Assembly: GCA_022701275.1 (NCBI GenBank)
Contig: CP031740.1
Location: forward strand, 6,634,372 to 6,698,371
Length of the DNA stretch: 64,000 nt
Reading direction: 5' to 3'
Source: Microcoleus vaginatus PCC 9802
GTDB lineage: Bacteria > Cyanobacteriota > Cyanobacteriia > Cyanobacteriales > Microcoleaceae
Shown here: one piece after another, positions 34,493 through 43,056 of the stretch
How positions within the stretch are numbered: position 1 is the first letter of the stretch
Layout: every line of letters begins with the position of its first letter
The notes under the pieces: model-generated
What the model saw: only the letters and a program-made list of their open reading frames with translations
Told to the model about the DNA's origin: nothing
Database searches by the model: none
Translations under genes and position numbers: made by a program

Positions 34493-35117
34493 TTAATTTA
34501 TCCCTTAAACTTCAAATTACTGGCTGCCTTTATACAAAAACAGTCGCAGGCGATCGCGCGAGACCCTAAAACTTTGACTAAACCCGATCGTATAGTTGTG
34601 GCAAAATAATTTGCACTCCAGATTAACTATACATTAAAGCATCAAAACTGAGAATTCTCTCCAGACAAAATTAGTAGCTGAGCAGACGAGGCACTCAAAG
34701 AAAAAAAATGCCTGCAGATCGGTCAAGACTGCCTTTTTTGCCGATTTCCCCGCGATCCCCCTTTTGGAATCCCCAAGTTTCCCGGCAGTGAGCTGCTCCG
34801 GCTTCACATACCGAACTCTACTTTATATGAGTATTATTACTTACTTTAATCCCCTTCGCCGTCGGCATCTACCCCTCTCTATATTAAGATTATTAAATAA
34901 ATATTAAATTATTTTAAGTAACATAAAAAATTTTAATTTTTGTTATTAAACATTATGATGTTAGTTTATATTGTCAAGGTGGACAGCTTCCCCTATTCTT
35001 ATAGGATAGGAAGCTTTACACTGCATTACTAAAAAATGTGGGCCTCCCCGTCCAAATTTTTAGATTTCTCAAAGATTTGTAACGGTAATTTCGCTCATCC
35101 TCAAAGGAGATTCAAAA
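34493..35117. promoter_or_regulatory. Divergent promoter region between ndhF4 and ccmK2
   Basis: This region of about 620 nt contains no gene. It must carry the promoters for the minus-strand ndhF4 unit and the plus-strand ccm operon. A bulged hairpin at 34985-35015 (AGCTTCC with GGAAGCT, inner CCTAT with ATAGG) lies about 100 nt before ccmK2, in its likely leader. AGGAGA precedes the ccmK2 start. I see no clear CcmR/CmpR operator. Confidence 0.6.
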
Positions 35118-35429
35118 ATGTCAATTGCCGTGGGAATGATTGAGACAAAAGGTTTTCCCGCTGTTGTGGAAGCTGCCGATGCTATGGTCAAAGCTGCCCG
35201 CGTTACCCTCGTGGGCTATGAAAAAATCGGCAGCGCCCGCGTCACAGTAATTGTGCGCGGCAACGTGTCGGAAGTCCAAGCCTCAGTCGCCGCAGGAGTG
35301 GAATCCGTCAAGCGCGTGAACGGCGGAGAAGTTGTCTCTACCCACATTATCGCTCGCCCCCACGAAAACCTAGAATACGTTCTGCCGATTCGATATACAG
35401 AAGCAGTAGAACAATTCCGAGGCTACTAA
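35118..35429 (+). CDS. ccmK2: Carboxysome shell protein CcmK2
   Basis: The 103-residue single BMC-domain protein forms hexamers that tile the flat faces of the beta-carboxysome. It has the K-I-G-S-A-R-V-T pore-loop region with KIGS central, plus the [16 protein letters not shown]-terminal segment. The length and order (ccmK2 then ccmK1) agree with the usual beta-cyanobacterial operon. An AGGAGA ribosome site lies 9 nt upstream. It is nearly identical to the next gene through residue 95. Confidence 0.95.
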   Translation: MSIAVGMIETKGFPAVVEAADAMVKAARVTLVGYEKIGSARVTVIVRGNVSEVQASVAAGVESVKRVNGGEVVSTHIIARPHENLEYVLPIRYTEAVEQFRGY

Positions 35430-35525
35430 GTTCTTAGCGCACAAAAATTTCCTTAAACGAAAATTTGTGCGATTGTCAAAAATTAACTGTTTAGTTCCCC
35501 AAATATTCAATCAGGAGTAAAACCA

Positions 35526-35867
35526 ATGGCAATTGCAGTTGGCATGATCGAAACCTTAGGCTTTCCCGCAGTGGTAGAAGCCGCTGACGCGATGGTCAAA
35601 GCAGCCCGCGTCACCTTGGTAGGCTACGAAAAAATCGGTAGCGCTCGGGTTACGGTGATTGTAAGAGGAGATGTCTCGGAAGTGCAAGCTTCTGTCGCAG
35701 CCGGAGTAGAGTCAGTGAAGCGCGTTAACGGCGGACAAGTGATGTCCACCCACATTATCGCCCGCCCTCACGAAAACTTAGAGTACGTGTTGCCCATTCG
35801 CTACACCGAAGCTGTAGAACAGTTCCGCGAAGGCGTGAGCGGCATTCGCCCCCTCAACAGATCTTAA
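35526..35867 (+). CDS. ccmK1: Carboxysome shell protein CcmK1
   Basis: The 113-residue BMC-domain hexameric shell protein is a close paralogue of CcmK2. It differs mainly by a C-terminal extension ([12 protein letters not shown]), the feature that usually separates CcmK1 from CcmK2. Its pore-loop KIGSA is the same. Mixed hexamers with CcmK2 are plausible. The ribosome site is CAGGAGT, about 9 nt before the start. The two genes could exchange sequence by gene conversion. Confidence 0.93.
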   Translation: MAIAVGMIETLGFPAVVEAADAMVKAARVTLVGYEKIGSARVTVIVRGDVSEVQASVAAGVESVKRVNGGQVMSTHIIARPHENLEYVLPIRYTEAVEQFREGVSGIRPLNRS

Positions 35868-35898
35868 GACAGGCGATCGGCTGTTAGGGGCGTTTGGT

Positions 35899-35959
35899 AA
35901 TTAAAAATTAAAAATTAAAAATCGCGCTGTTTTTGATTTAGCATTTTTAATTTTTAATT
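35899..35959. repeat. AT-rich inverted repeat after ccmK1
   Basis: The arms (AATTAAAAATTAAAAAT from 35899 and its complement at 35943-35959) give a 17-bp stem or more, in more than one register. They enclose a GCGCTG-containing loop. This could end part of the ccmK transcripts and so keep CcmK made in excess over CcmL and later proteins. It could also be a mobile repeat. Heptamer-like TTAGTCATGAG units follow to 36020. Confidence 0.65.
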
Positions 35960-36130
35960 GAGGTGGGTATGGGATATTGGTTATTAGTCATGAGTAATTA
36001 GTCATGAGTCATTAGTTACTAGACGAAGCTCTAAAAAGCGGACAGCGGACTGAGGACAGAGCTAATTAAAAAAAGACAAGTGACAGTGTAAAAATGACAG
36101 TTACCAATTACCTATTACCTATTACCTAAA

Positions 36131-36436
36131 ATGCAAATGGCCAAAGTTCTCGGCACAGTTGTCAGTACCCAAAAAGAGCCGACACTGAGAGGATCGAAAT
36201 TTCTACTGCTGCAATTCATCGATGAGGAAGGTTCGCCAGTTCCCGGCTATGAGGTAGCCGCTGACTGTGTGGGTGCTGGTATAGATGAATGGGTTTTAGT
36301 AACCCGAGGCAGCGCAGCCCGGATCGCGCCCGGGAGCGAAAACCGTCCGATCGATGCTCTGGTAGTAGGCATTATAGATACTGTCAATGTAGAAAACCGC
36401 CTCATTTACAGTAAAAAAGACGACCCATACGGCTAG
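36131..36436 (+). CDS. ccmL: Carboxysome vertex protein CcmL
   Basis: The 101-residue protein forms pentamers that cap the carboxysome vertices. It has MQMAKVLGTVVSTQKEPTLRG at the start and GAGIDEWVLVTRGSAAR, the EutN/CcmL signature. Length is normal. It is separated from ccmK1 by 263 nt that hold the inverted repeat and heptamer-like repeats, which could lower its expression relative to CcmK. Confidence 0.95.
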   Translation: MQMAKVLGTVVSTQKEPTLRGSKFLLLQFIDEEGSPVPGYEVAADCVGAGIDEWVLVTRGSAARIAPGSENRPIDALVVGIIDTVNVENRLIYSKKDDPYG

Positions 36437-36471
36437 TTGCAACCGTTAGCAGTTAGCAGTTAGTGGAAAAA

Positions 36472-36529
36472 TAACTAACAACTAACAACTAACAACTAAC
36501 AACTAACAACTAACAACTAACAAAAAGAT
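36472..36529. repeat. About eight copies of heptamer AACTAAC between ccmL and ccmM
   Basis: The 7-nt unit AACTAAC is repeated without change across 36472-36529. It is preceded by AGTTAGC units (36441-36463), which are partly complementary. It lies 25 nt before the ccmM start, so it is in the transcribed leader of ccmM. Copy number may vary between strains. Confidence 0.95.
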
Positions 36530-36554
36530 TTTTCAGCTTAGGAGAACTTAATTT

Positions 36555-38207
36555 ATGGCAGTCCGCAACGTTGCGGCTCCCCCGACGCCTTGGTCGAAAA
36601 ACTTGGCTGAGCCCAAAATTCACGATACCGCCTTCGTACATTCCTTTTCTAACATTATTGGGGATGTGCATATCGGTTCTAATGTGATGATTGCCCCGGG
36701 GACATCTATCCGCGCCGATGAAGGCACTCCTTTTTATATCGGACAAGGAAGCAACATTCAAGACGGAGTAGTGATTCACGGCCTAGAACAAGGCCGAGTC
36801 ACAGGAGACGACGGCAAATCCTATTCTGTGTGGGTGGGGAAAAATACTTCCCTCACCCACATGAGTTTAATTCACGGCCCTGCCTACGTGGGCGAGGATA
36901 GCTTTATCGGCTTTCGCTCTACGGTGTTCAATGCCAGAGTGGGCAAAGGCTGCATTGTGATGATGCACGTACTAATTAAAGATGTGGAGATTCCCCCGGG
37001 TAAGTACGTACCTTCGGGAGCCATCATCACTAATCAGAAGCAAGCCGATCGCTTGCCTGACGTTCAAGATTCTGACGTTCAATTTGCGACCCATGTCATC
37101 GGCATCAATGACGCTCTGAGAACGGGTTATCGCTGCGCTGAGAACATCGCCTGTCTAGCACCAATTCGCAACGAGAAAAGTACAAACCCAAATATGACTC
37201 AAACCCCATATTCTACCCATGCCGGCACCCAATTGAGTTCTTCTCTAGCCGATAGCATCCGCAATTTACTAGCTCAAGGATACAGCGTAGGAGCTGAACA
37301 CGCCGACGCACGCCGCTTCCGTACCGGTTCTTGGCGTACTTGCGGCCCGATTTCCTCAACCCGCGAGTCAGAAGTAATCGCGGCTTTGTCAGCTTGCATG
37401 GCTGAACACCAAGGAGAATACGTCCGCTTGATCGGGATTGACACCAAAGCCAAGCGCCGCGTACTAGAAGAAATCGTCCAAAGACCGGGAGAAAACGGCT
37501 CTAACGGTTCTAACGGTGCGAAAACTCACCAATCTAACGGTAAAGTTGCACAAGGTTCCAACCACAATAGCGGTTCCGTATCAAGCGGAAAATTGAGTGC
37601 CGAAACAGTGGCTCAGGTTCGCGGCTTGCTAGCTCAAGGCTACAAGGTGGGGACGGAACACGCCGACGCGCGCCGCTTCCGCACCGGTTCTTGGCAAAGC
37701 GGGGCTTCGCTGCAAGTCAGAAACGAATCTGAGGCGATCGCCGCTTTGGAAGCTGTTATGAACGAGTACACGGGCGAATACGTGCGCTTGATCGGGATTG
37801 ACCCGAAAGCTAAGCGACGCATAGTTGAAGAAATTATTCAGCGTCCCGACGGCCCGGTTGGTCAATCGGCTCAGCCGGCCGCAACATCTAAGTCGGCAGC
37901 AACATCGGGATACAAAGCAGCTTCGACTGGTTCGGCGAGCAGCGGAAGTTTGACCGGCAAGACGATCGACCAAATCCGCAACCTGCTTTCCCAAGGCTAC
38001 AAAATTGGCACGGAACACGCCGACGCGCGCCGTTTCCGCACCGGTTCTTGGAGCAGTTGCGCGCCGATCGCATCCAACCGCGAATCTGAAGTGATTTCTG
38101 CCCTCGAAAGCTGTCTCAAAGAACACAGCGGCGAGTACGTCCGCTTGCTTGGCATCGACTCCAAGGCGAAGCGCCGGGTACTCGAAGAAATTATCCAACG
38201 ACCTTAA
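36555..38207 (+). CDS. ccmM: Carboxysome assembly protein CcmM
   Basis: The 550-residue protein has an N-terminal gamma-carbonic anhydrase domain (residues 1-205) and three RbcS-like repeats (about 228-311, 348-431 and 467-550) joined by Ser/Asn/Ala-rich linkers. It links RuBisCO to the shell and probably hydrates CO2. The zinc ligands His75, His102 and His107 and the disulphide pair Cys194/Cys200 known from the active thermophilic CcmM are all present at the same numbers. RbcS-like repeats 1 and 3 have Cys pairs 18 apart (263/281 and 502/520); repeat 2 has none. A shorter CcmM35 from an internal start is likely, as in other species; a Met at residue 214 is one candidate. GGAGAACTT is the ribosome site. 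Confidence 0.95.
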   Translation: MAVRNVAAPPTPWSKNLAEPKIHDTAFVHSFSNIIGDVHIGSNVMIAPGTSIRADEGTPFYIGQGSNIQDGVVIHGLEQGRVTGDDGKSYSVWVGKNTSLTHMSLIHGPAYVGEDSFIGFRSTVFNARVGKGCIVMMHVLIKDVEIPPGKYVPSGAIITNQKQADRLPDVQDSDVQFATHVIGINDALRTGYRCAENIACLAPIRNEKSTNPNMTQTPYSTHAGTQLSSSLADSIRNLLAQGYSVGAEHADARRFRTGSWRTCGPISSTRESEVIAALSACMAEHQGEYVRLIGIDTKAKRRVLEEIVQRPGENGSNGSNGAKTHQSNGKVAQGSNHNSGSVSSGKLSAETVAQVRGLLAQGYKVGTEHADARRFRTGSWQSGASLQVRNESEAIAALEAVMNEYTGEYVRLIGIDPKAKRRIVEEIIQRPDGPVGQSAQPAATSKSAATSGYKAASTGSASSGSLTGKTIDQIRNLLSQGYKIGTEHADARRFRTGSWSSCAPIASNRESEVISALESCLKEHSGEYVRLLGIDSKAKRRVLEEIIQRP

Positions 38208-38226
38208 TTTGCCTGGTAATTAGCTT

Positions 38227-38269
38227 GTTTCTCCCGTTTAGCCCTGGCACAGGGGCCAACGGGAGAAAC
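38227..38269 (+). terminator. Strong hairpin between ccmM and ccmN
   Basis: The arms 38227-38238 and 38258-38269 (GTTTCTCCCGTT and its complement) are perfect over 12 bp. An inner CCCTG/CAGGG stem lies in the loop. No T-run follows, so partial termination or mRNA processing and protection is more likely than full termination. It is 20 nt past the ccmM stop and about 230 nt before ccmN. Confidence 0.65.
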
Positions 38270-38496
38270 CCCAGCGGATTGAAGTTGGATTTGAGATAGT
38301 TAAAAAGCTCGATTGGGAAATGTTGGTCAAAATCTAGAATCTTCTGAAAGTTTCTATAAAACGTTAAAGCATCAAGCTTCTCAGTATTAGTAAATTATCG
38401 TTTCTTAGATTGACATGGTTAAATTTATCAGTCGAGAAAACCCATAATTTAAAGTCCTTTTATCGAAAAAAATAGCTCCTTTCATGGTGAAGTCGA

Positions 38497-39174
38497 ATGT
38501 ATTTATCGCCACTGCAATTAAGTAGCAACTCTCAGATTTTGATGAGTGGCGATGTAGTTGTGAATGAGGGTGCGGCGATCGCCCCGGGAGCAATCCTGCA
38601 AGCAGCTCCGGGCAGCCGGATCTCGATCGCCGCCGGTGCCTGTATCGGTATGGGAGTTATCCTTCACGCCCGTGAAGGTACTCTGGAAATCGCGGCGGGC
38701 GCTATTCTAGGTGCAGGAGTTCTGGTGGTAGGTGCGGGAACGATCGGGGAAAATGCCTGTATTGGCGCCGGGACGACCCTAATCAATCCTTGTATCGACA
38801 AAATGCAAATTATGGCAGCAGGTTCTCTAATCGGAGATACCAGCCGCCAAGCCGCCGCAGAAGCAACCGCAACAGCGCCAACAGCAGCGCCAACATCACC
38901 AGAAACCCCCGAAGCCCCTACGCCACCAGTCGATCGACCGATCGAGCCGATCGAGCCACCACAACCCACCCAAACACCGCCTCAAACTCCGCCGGAGACT
39001 GCCCCAGAGCCGCCGGAATCCACCGCCGCAGAGCCACCCCAACCAGGGGAAATGCCAACTATTCTGTACGGTCAAGCTCACATCAATCGGCTGTTGGGGA
39101 CGCTGTTTCCGCATCGGCAAGCTTTTAATCGATCGGAGGAAAACGGCCAAACTCTATCGGGCGGTTCCGGGTAG
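38497..39174 (+). CDS. ccmN: Carboxysome assembly protein CcmN
   Basis: The 225-residue protein has an N-terminal left-handed beta-helix domain with hexapeptide-like repeats (about 20-120). A Pro/Thr/Glu-rich linker (about 125-190) follows. The C-terminal part GQAHINRLLGTLFPHRQAF resembles the encapsulation peptide that binds CcmK2. CcmN bridges CcmM in the core to the shell. GTG or TTG starts are not needed, since the ATG at 38497 fits. The linker is unusually Pro-rich, and its length varies between species. Confidence 0.92.
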   Translation: MYLSPLQLSSNSQILMSGDVVVNEGAAIAPGAILQAAPGSRISIAAGACIGMGVILHAREGTLEIAAGAILGAGVLVVGAGTIGENACIGAGTTLINPCIDKMQIMAAGSLIGDTSRQAAAEATATAPTAAPTSPETPEAPTPPVDRPIEPIEPPQPTQTPPQTPPETAPEPPESTAAEPPQPGEMPTILYGQAHINRLLGTLFPHRQAFNRSEENGQTLSGGSG

Positions 39175-39379
39175 CCGTCATTTCGGCAAAAGGCAGCTAT
39201 GCTGAAGGCAGAAAGATCAAATATAAATAGGTAATCTCATATTATTGGTAGCTCAGCAATTTGTAAGACCTTGCAGCAGCAATCTGTGTCTTGTAGCTCG
39301 TGCAGTCTGTCTTCTCATCTGAGAAACTATAAACTATCAACAAATTTTTATTTTGGGAAGTTTCTAAGGGTAATAGAAG

Positions 39380-40153
39380 ATGGACGGACAAACGGATCGT
39401 AACAGTCACGAAGAACGATCGCAGCGCCAGGAATACTTCAAAGACACTGCTTTGGGTTTGGTATCCACCAAGAGTTTTCCGGCAATTGTGGGGACTGCTG
39501 ACATGATGCTGAAGTCGGCAGGAGTGATTTTAGTAGGATACGAAAAAATTGGTTCCGGTCACTGTACCGCGATCGTCCGGGGCAGAATTTCCGATGTGCG
39601 TTTGGCTGTGGAAGCTGGAGCTCAAACTGCCGAACAGTTCGGGCAGTTTGTTTCTAAGTTGGTGATTCCTAGACCTTTGGCTAATTTGGAAGTGGTTTTG
39701 CCGATCGGCTTTCGGCTGACTGAACTTTCGGAAAAAGGCAGTTATTCTCGGCTTAGCAATCAGGCGATCGGTTTGCTCGAAACCCGGGGATTTCCGGCAA
39801 TGGTCGGCGCTTGCGACGCTATGCTCAAATCTGCAGACGTACACTTGGCAGCTTACGAGAAAATTGGCGCCGGTTTGTGCACGGCAATTATTCGCGGTGC
39901 AGTTGCAGATGTAGCAGTAGCCGTAGAAGCCGGGATGTACGAAGCTGAGCGAATTGGCGAGTTGAACGCGGTGATGGTAATTCCGAGACCTTTGGAAGAT
40001 TTGGAACAAACTTTACCGCTGGCGAGTTGCTGGATCGAGCAGCGTAAACCTGTGATGATGCCCGTCTCGGTCAAGGAAAAGGAACAAGAATTGATCGAAC
40101 TTCCAGATTTGGAGAAATTGACTGTTTATGTGGAAGAGGAAATCAATCGGTAA
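39380..40153 (+). CDS. ccmO: Carboxysome shell protein CcmO, tandem BMC
   Basis: The 257-residue protein has two BMC domains in tandem (about 24-112 and 125-215). Each has the pattern LGLVSTKSFPAIVGTADMMLKSAGV, with a second copy reading IGLLETRGFPAMVGACDAMLKSADV, which forms pseudohexameric trimers in the shell. The N-terminus has about 22 extra charged residues, and the C-terminus is acidic. In many cyanobacteria ccmO sits apart from the ccm cluster; here it follows ccmN by 205 nt and seems to be in the same operon. Confidence 0.92.
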   Translation: MDGQTDRNSHEERSQRQEYFKDTALGLVSTKSFPAIVGTADMMLKSAGVILVGYEKIGSGHCTAIVRGRISDVRLAVEAGAQTAEQFGQFVSKLVIPRPLANLEVVLPIGFRLTELSEKGSYSRLSNQAIGLLETRGFPAMVGACDAMLKSADVHLAAYEKIGAGLCTAIIRGAVADVAVAVEAGMYEAERIGELNAVMVIPRPLEDLEQTLPLASCWIEQRKPVMMPVSVKEKEQELIELPDLEKLTVYVEEEINR

Positions 40154-40297
40154 TTGGTAATCGGTAATTGGTAATTGTTGGGCTGTATGTTACTGAATAG
40201 AGCTAGTAAGGTGCTTGTGGTATCATACATATAGAGTTTCTGAACAAATCATGACATTGTTTGCAACTCTTGGTGATATTAAATAGCGGACAATATC

Positions 40298-42355
40298 ATG
40301 CACTTTAAGTTTTCACCAAGCATCCTCAACCGTCTGGGGGAGGAACTGATTCCTAACCCGGATCAAGGTATTATCGAGTTAGTTAAGAATGCTTATGATG
40401 CTGATGCTACAAAATGCACGGTAGAGCTTATCAATACTAACAATACAGGTGGTTCCATAATTATTTCAGATAACGGCACTGGTATGGATACCGATGCCAT
40501 TAGTGAAGGATGGTTGGTACTGGGACGGTCAAAAAAAGCAGCCCGCGAACCTACACAGTTGGGCCGTCTGCCTGTTGGGGATAAAGGGTTAGGCAGGCTA
40601 GCAGCTCTGCGGCAAGGTTCTCAAGTTAACCTCATAACCAGACCAAAAAATGAGCCTGGAGTTGAGTACACTCTCACAATTAACTGGGATGTTTTTGCAG
40701 AGGCTGATGTTGTAGAGGATGTCTCTTTTGATACTCAAAAAAATCTCACTCAGAAACCTCACGGAACTGACATTATAATTCACAAAGTAAAAATGCAGTT
40801 GGGAAGAGCTGAGATTAAAAGACTGGCAAGAGAACTTTTACTTTTAGCCGATCCATTTGACAATACTGTCGCTTTCCGTCCTCGGCTGATAGCTCCGGGA
40901 TTTGCGGATATTGAAAAAAAAGTAAACGAGGCTTACTTTGAGGCGGCTGAATATCATTTGAAAGCTAGCTTGAACGCGGAGGGAACTGTTGAAGCAAGGC
41001 TGTTAGACTGGAAAGGAGATTTACTTTTTTGCGCCGATCATGAAAATATTTCTGGAAATCCCTCTAAAGAACCCTACAGAAGTGTGGCAGCGGAATTAGA
41101 GATGTGGGTTTTTTTGCTAAATCCTCAAAATTTTTCAGCCAAAAAAGTTTCTTCCGCAGAAGTCAGAAGTTGGCTGAGTGAGGTAGGAGGTGTTCATCTT
41201 TACCACCGAGGTTTGCGGGTAAAGCCTTACGGCGATCGCACCGATGATTGGCTGAATATCAATTTAGCACGGGCTAGGAACCCTGAGGTGCGTCCTTCCA
41301 CCAGCACGGTTATTGGCCGAGTAATTGCGATCGATCCTGATGACTTGCTTATTCAAAAAACAGATCGGCTCGGCTTCATAGAAAATGAAGCTTTTTTGGA
41401 TCTGAGACGCTTTGCTGTCGATGTGTTGGAATGGATGGCTAAAGAGAGGCTGAAAGAAACAGAAAAGAAACGAGAGGAAATCAAGCAAGAATCTAGTCAA
41501 GATGTTGAGGATGTCAAAATACGTCTTGAACAGGTGATAGAAGAAGAAATACCGCAAGAAAATCGTGCAAAAGTGCGCCAAGTAGTTAAACAGTATGAAA
41601 CAGCAAAAGAGCGAGAAATAAAAGCATTGCGCGACGATCTTCAGCTTTATCGCAGTTTGGCTACAGCGGGAACAACGGCAGCAGTTTTTGCACACGAATC
41701 TAGTAAACCTGTCACTCTAATCCAGAAATTAGCTCAGAGAATAGAAAGTAAAGGAAAACAACTACTGAGTGACGAGGCATATACAGAGTCTCTGAAAGAA
41801 CCTGTAGAAATGCTTTATCGAGCCAGTAGTTCTTGGAAGCGTTTTGCTAATTTTCCGCTGCATTTATTAAAACGAGAAAAGCGTCGCTCTGGTGTGATAG
41901 ATGTCCACAGTGTTATTGACGATACAGTTGAACTGTTCCAACCTTTTTTTGAAGAATCTAAAATAGAAATAAAAACAATAAAAGTTAATCAAATACCCCA
42001 CATCAGGGGCAGCATTGCTCTGGTAGAAGCCATTCTGACAAATCTGCTGACAAATACTATTAATGCTTTCCAGGTTGAGGGCGCACGCAATCAAGGACGG
42101 CAAATAATTATCAGCACTGAAATTTTAGGGAATAACGTGCGGCTAAAAGTCTTAGATAATGGTTTGGGAATCAAGGATATTGAACTAGATGAAATTTGGT
42201 TGCCCGGTATCACGACTACACCTGGTGGTACAGGTTTTGGCTTGACAATTGTCAAAGATTCTGTTAAAGATATGAGAGGGAAAGTACGCGCGATATCGAA
42301 TGGCGAATTGGGAGGAGCTGAGTTTGCTGTAGAATTACCGCTTTCTGGGAGTTAA
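40298..42355 (+). CDS. Dual-GHKL ATPase, histidine-kinase-like
   Basis: The 685-residue soluble protein has two ATP-binding modules. The N-terminal one (about 1-210) is MutL/Hsp90/MORC-like: IIELVKNAYDADATKC (N box), SDNGTGMD and GDKGLGRLAALRQG. A middle region with YHRGLRVKPYGD is followed by a coiled coil (about 385-450). The C-terminal one (about 455-685) is a kinase-type ATPase: FAHESSKPVTLIQK in place of the H-box, ILTNLLTNTINAF, DNGLGI and TTPGGTGFGLTIVKD. No membrane segment or sensor domain is seen. It is followed after 5 nt by a receiver-like gene, then an MBL-fold gene. The tandem GHKL form resembles paraMORC-type ATPases of bacterial conflict systems. Function is not proven. Confidence 0.82.
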   Translation: MHFKFSPSILNRLGEELIPNPDQGIIELVKNAYDADATKCTVELINTNNTGGSIIISDNGTGMDTDAISEGWLVLGRSKKAAREPTQLGRLPVGDKGLGRLAALRQGSQVNLITRPKNEPGVEYTLTINWDVFAEADVVEDVSFDTQKNLTQKPHGTDIIIHKVKMQLGRAEIKRLARELLLLADPFDNTVAFRPRLIAPGFADIEKKVNEAYFEAAEYHLKASLNAEGTVEARLLDWKGDLLFCADHENISGNPSKEPYRSVAAELEMWVFLLNPQNFSAKKVSSAEVRSWLSEVGGVHLYHRGLRVKPYGDRTDDWLNINLARARNPEVRPSTSTVIGRVIAIDPDDLLIQKTDRLGFIENEAFLDLRRFAVDVLEWMAKERLKETEKKREEIKQESSQDVEDVKIRLEQVIEEEIPQENRAKVRQVVKQYETAKEREIKALRDDLQLYRSLATAGTTAAVFAHESSKPVTLIQKLAQRIESKGKQLLSDEAYTESLKEPVEMLYRASSSWKRFANFPLHLLKREKRRSGVIDVHSVIDDTVELFQPFFEESKIEIKTIKVNQIPHIRGSIALVEAILTNLLTNTINAFQVEGARNQGRQIIISTEILGNNVRLKVLDNGLGIKDIELDEIWLPGITTTPGGTGFGLTIVKDSVKDMRGKVRAISNGELGGAEFAVELPLSGS

Positions 42356-42360
42356 CTGTA

Positions 42361-43056
42361 ATGATTGCACAAATTTTACTTAAGAAAATAGCAATAGTTG
42401 ATGATGAACAAGACTTAGCTAAGGTGACTGGGTGGGATGTAGAGGAGGCGGGTTTTGAATCTTTTATAGTCGATGACTTTTTCAGAGAAGTCGATGTACT
42501 TGCATCGTATATTGAGAAAAATGCTCAAGGTGCCTTGTGCGACCATCGCTTGGCTAATTATGGGCGGACTAATTTTTCTGGAGCGACATTAGTAGCCGAA
42601 TTGTACGATCGAAAAATTCCATCTATTCTCATCACTCAGTACACTGCAATAGATGCCAATGTCTCTATTAGAAAGTCGCGGCGCAAAATTCCCGTGCTTT
42701 TGAGTCGGGATGAAGCCAATGCTGCGACTATAAAACAAGGAATTAAAAACTGTGTTTTAGAACTTAGGGGTCAAGTCCCCAGTAACAGAAAACCTCATAG
42801 AACGCTAGTAAGAATCACCAATACTGATACAGAATCTGGGGAAGATGTTCTAGATGCAATAGTTCCTGGTTGGAATCCCCATGAGGCTGTTCGTTTTCCG
42901 GCTGTGCTTATTCCCGAAGAAATTCGACAGGACGCCCTAAAAGGAGGTGTCCGTTTATTTGCTCATGTTAATATAGGAGCTGATAAATCTGAGGATCTTT
43001 ATTTTGAGAAATTCCAGTTAGCACCTGAGCTTGATGATAATGATGAGCTTACCTGA
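42361..43056 (+). CDS. Receiver-like protein with unknown C-terminal domain
   Basis: The 231-residue protein begins with a receiver-like fold (about 8-130): KIAIVDDEQDLAK supplies acidic residues and GALCDHRL has the Asp in the phosphoacceptor position. SILITQYTA has the Thr/Ser region, but I do not see the usual conserved Lys. The receiver may be degenerate. The C-terminal part (about 140-231), VRITNTDTESGEDVLDAIVPGW then RLFAHVNIGADKSEDLYFE, is a domain I do not recognise; no DNA-binding helix is clear. It starts 5 nt after the ATPase gene and overlaps the next gene by about 20 nt. Confidence 0.78.
   Translation: MIAQILLKKIAIVDDEQDLAKVTGWDVEEAGFESFIVDDFFREVDVLASYIEKNAQGALCDHRLANYGRTNFSGATLVAELYDRKIPSILITQYTAIDANVSIRKSRRKIPVLLSRDEANAATIKQGIKNCVLELRGQVPSNRKPHRTLVRITNTDTESGEDVLDAIVPGWNPHEAVRFPAVLIPEEIRQDALKGGVRLFAHVNIGADKSEDLYFEKFQLAPELDDNDELT

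Noticed and set aside
37629..38198. 189-codon open frame antisense to ccmM
   Set aside because: It repeats with the three RbcS-like units of ccmM and is a shadow of them.
40298..43056. Reading the ATPase and receiver-like pair as an ordinary two-component system
   Set aside because: The ATPase has an extra MutL/MORC-like module, no sensor or clear H-box, and the receiver-like protein has no DNA-binding output and seems to lack the conserved Lys.
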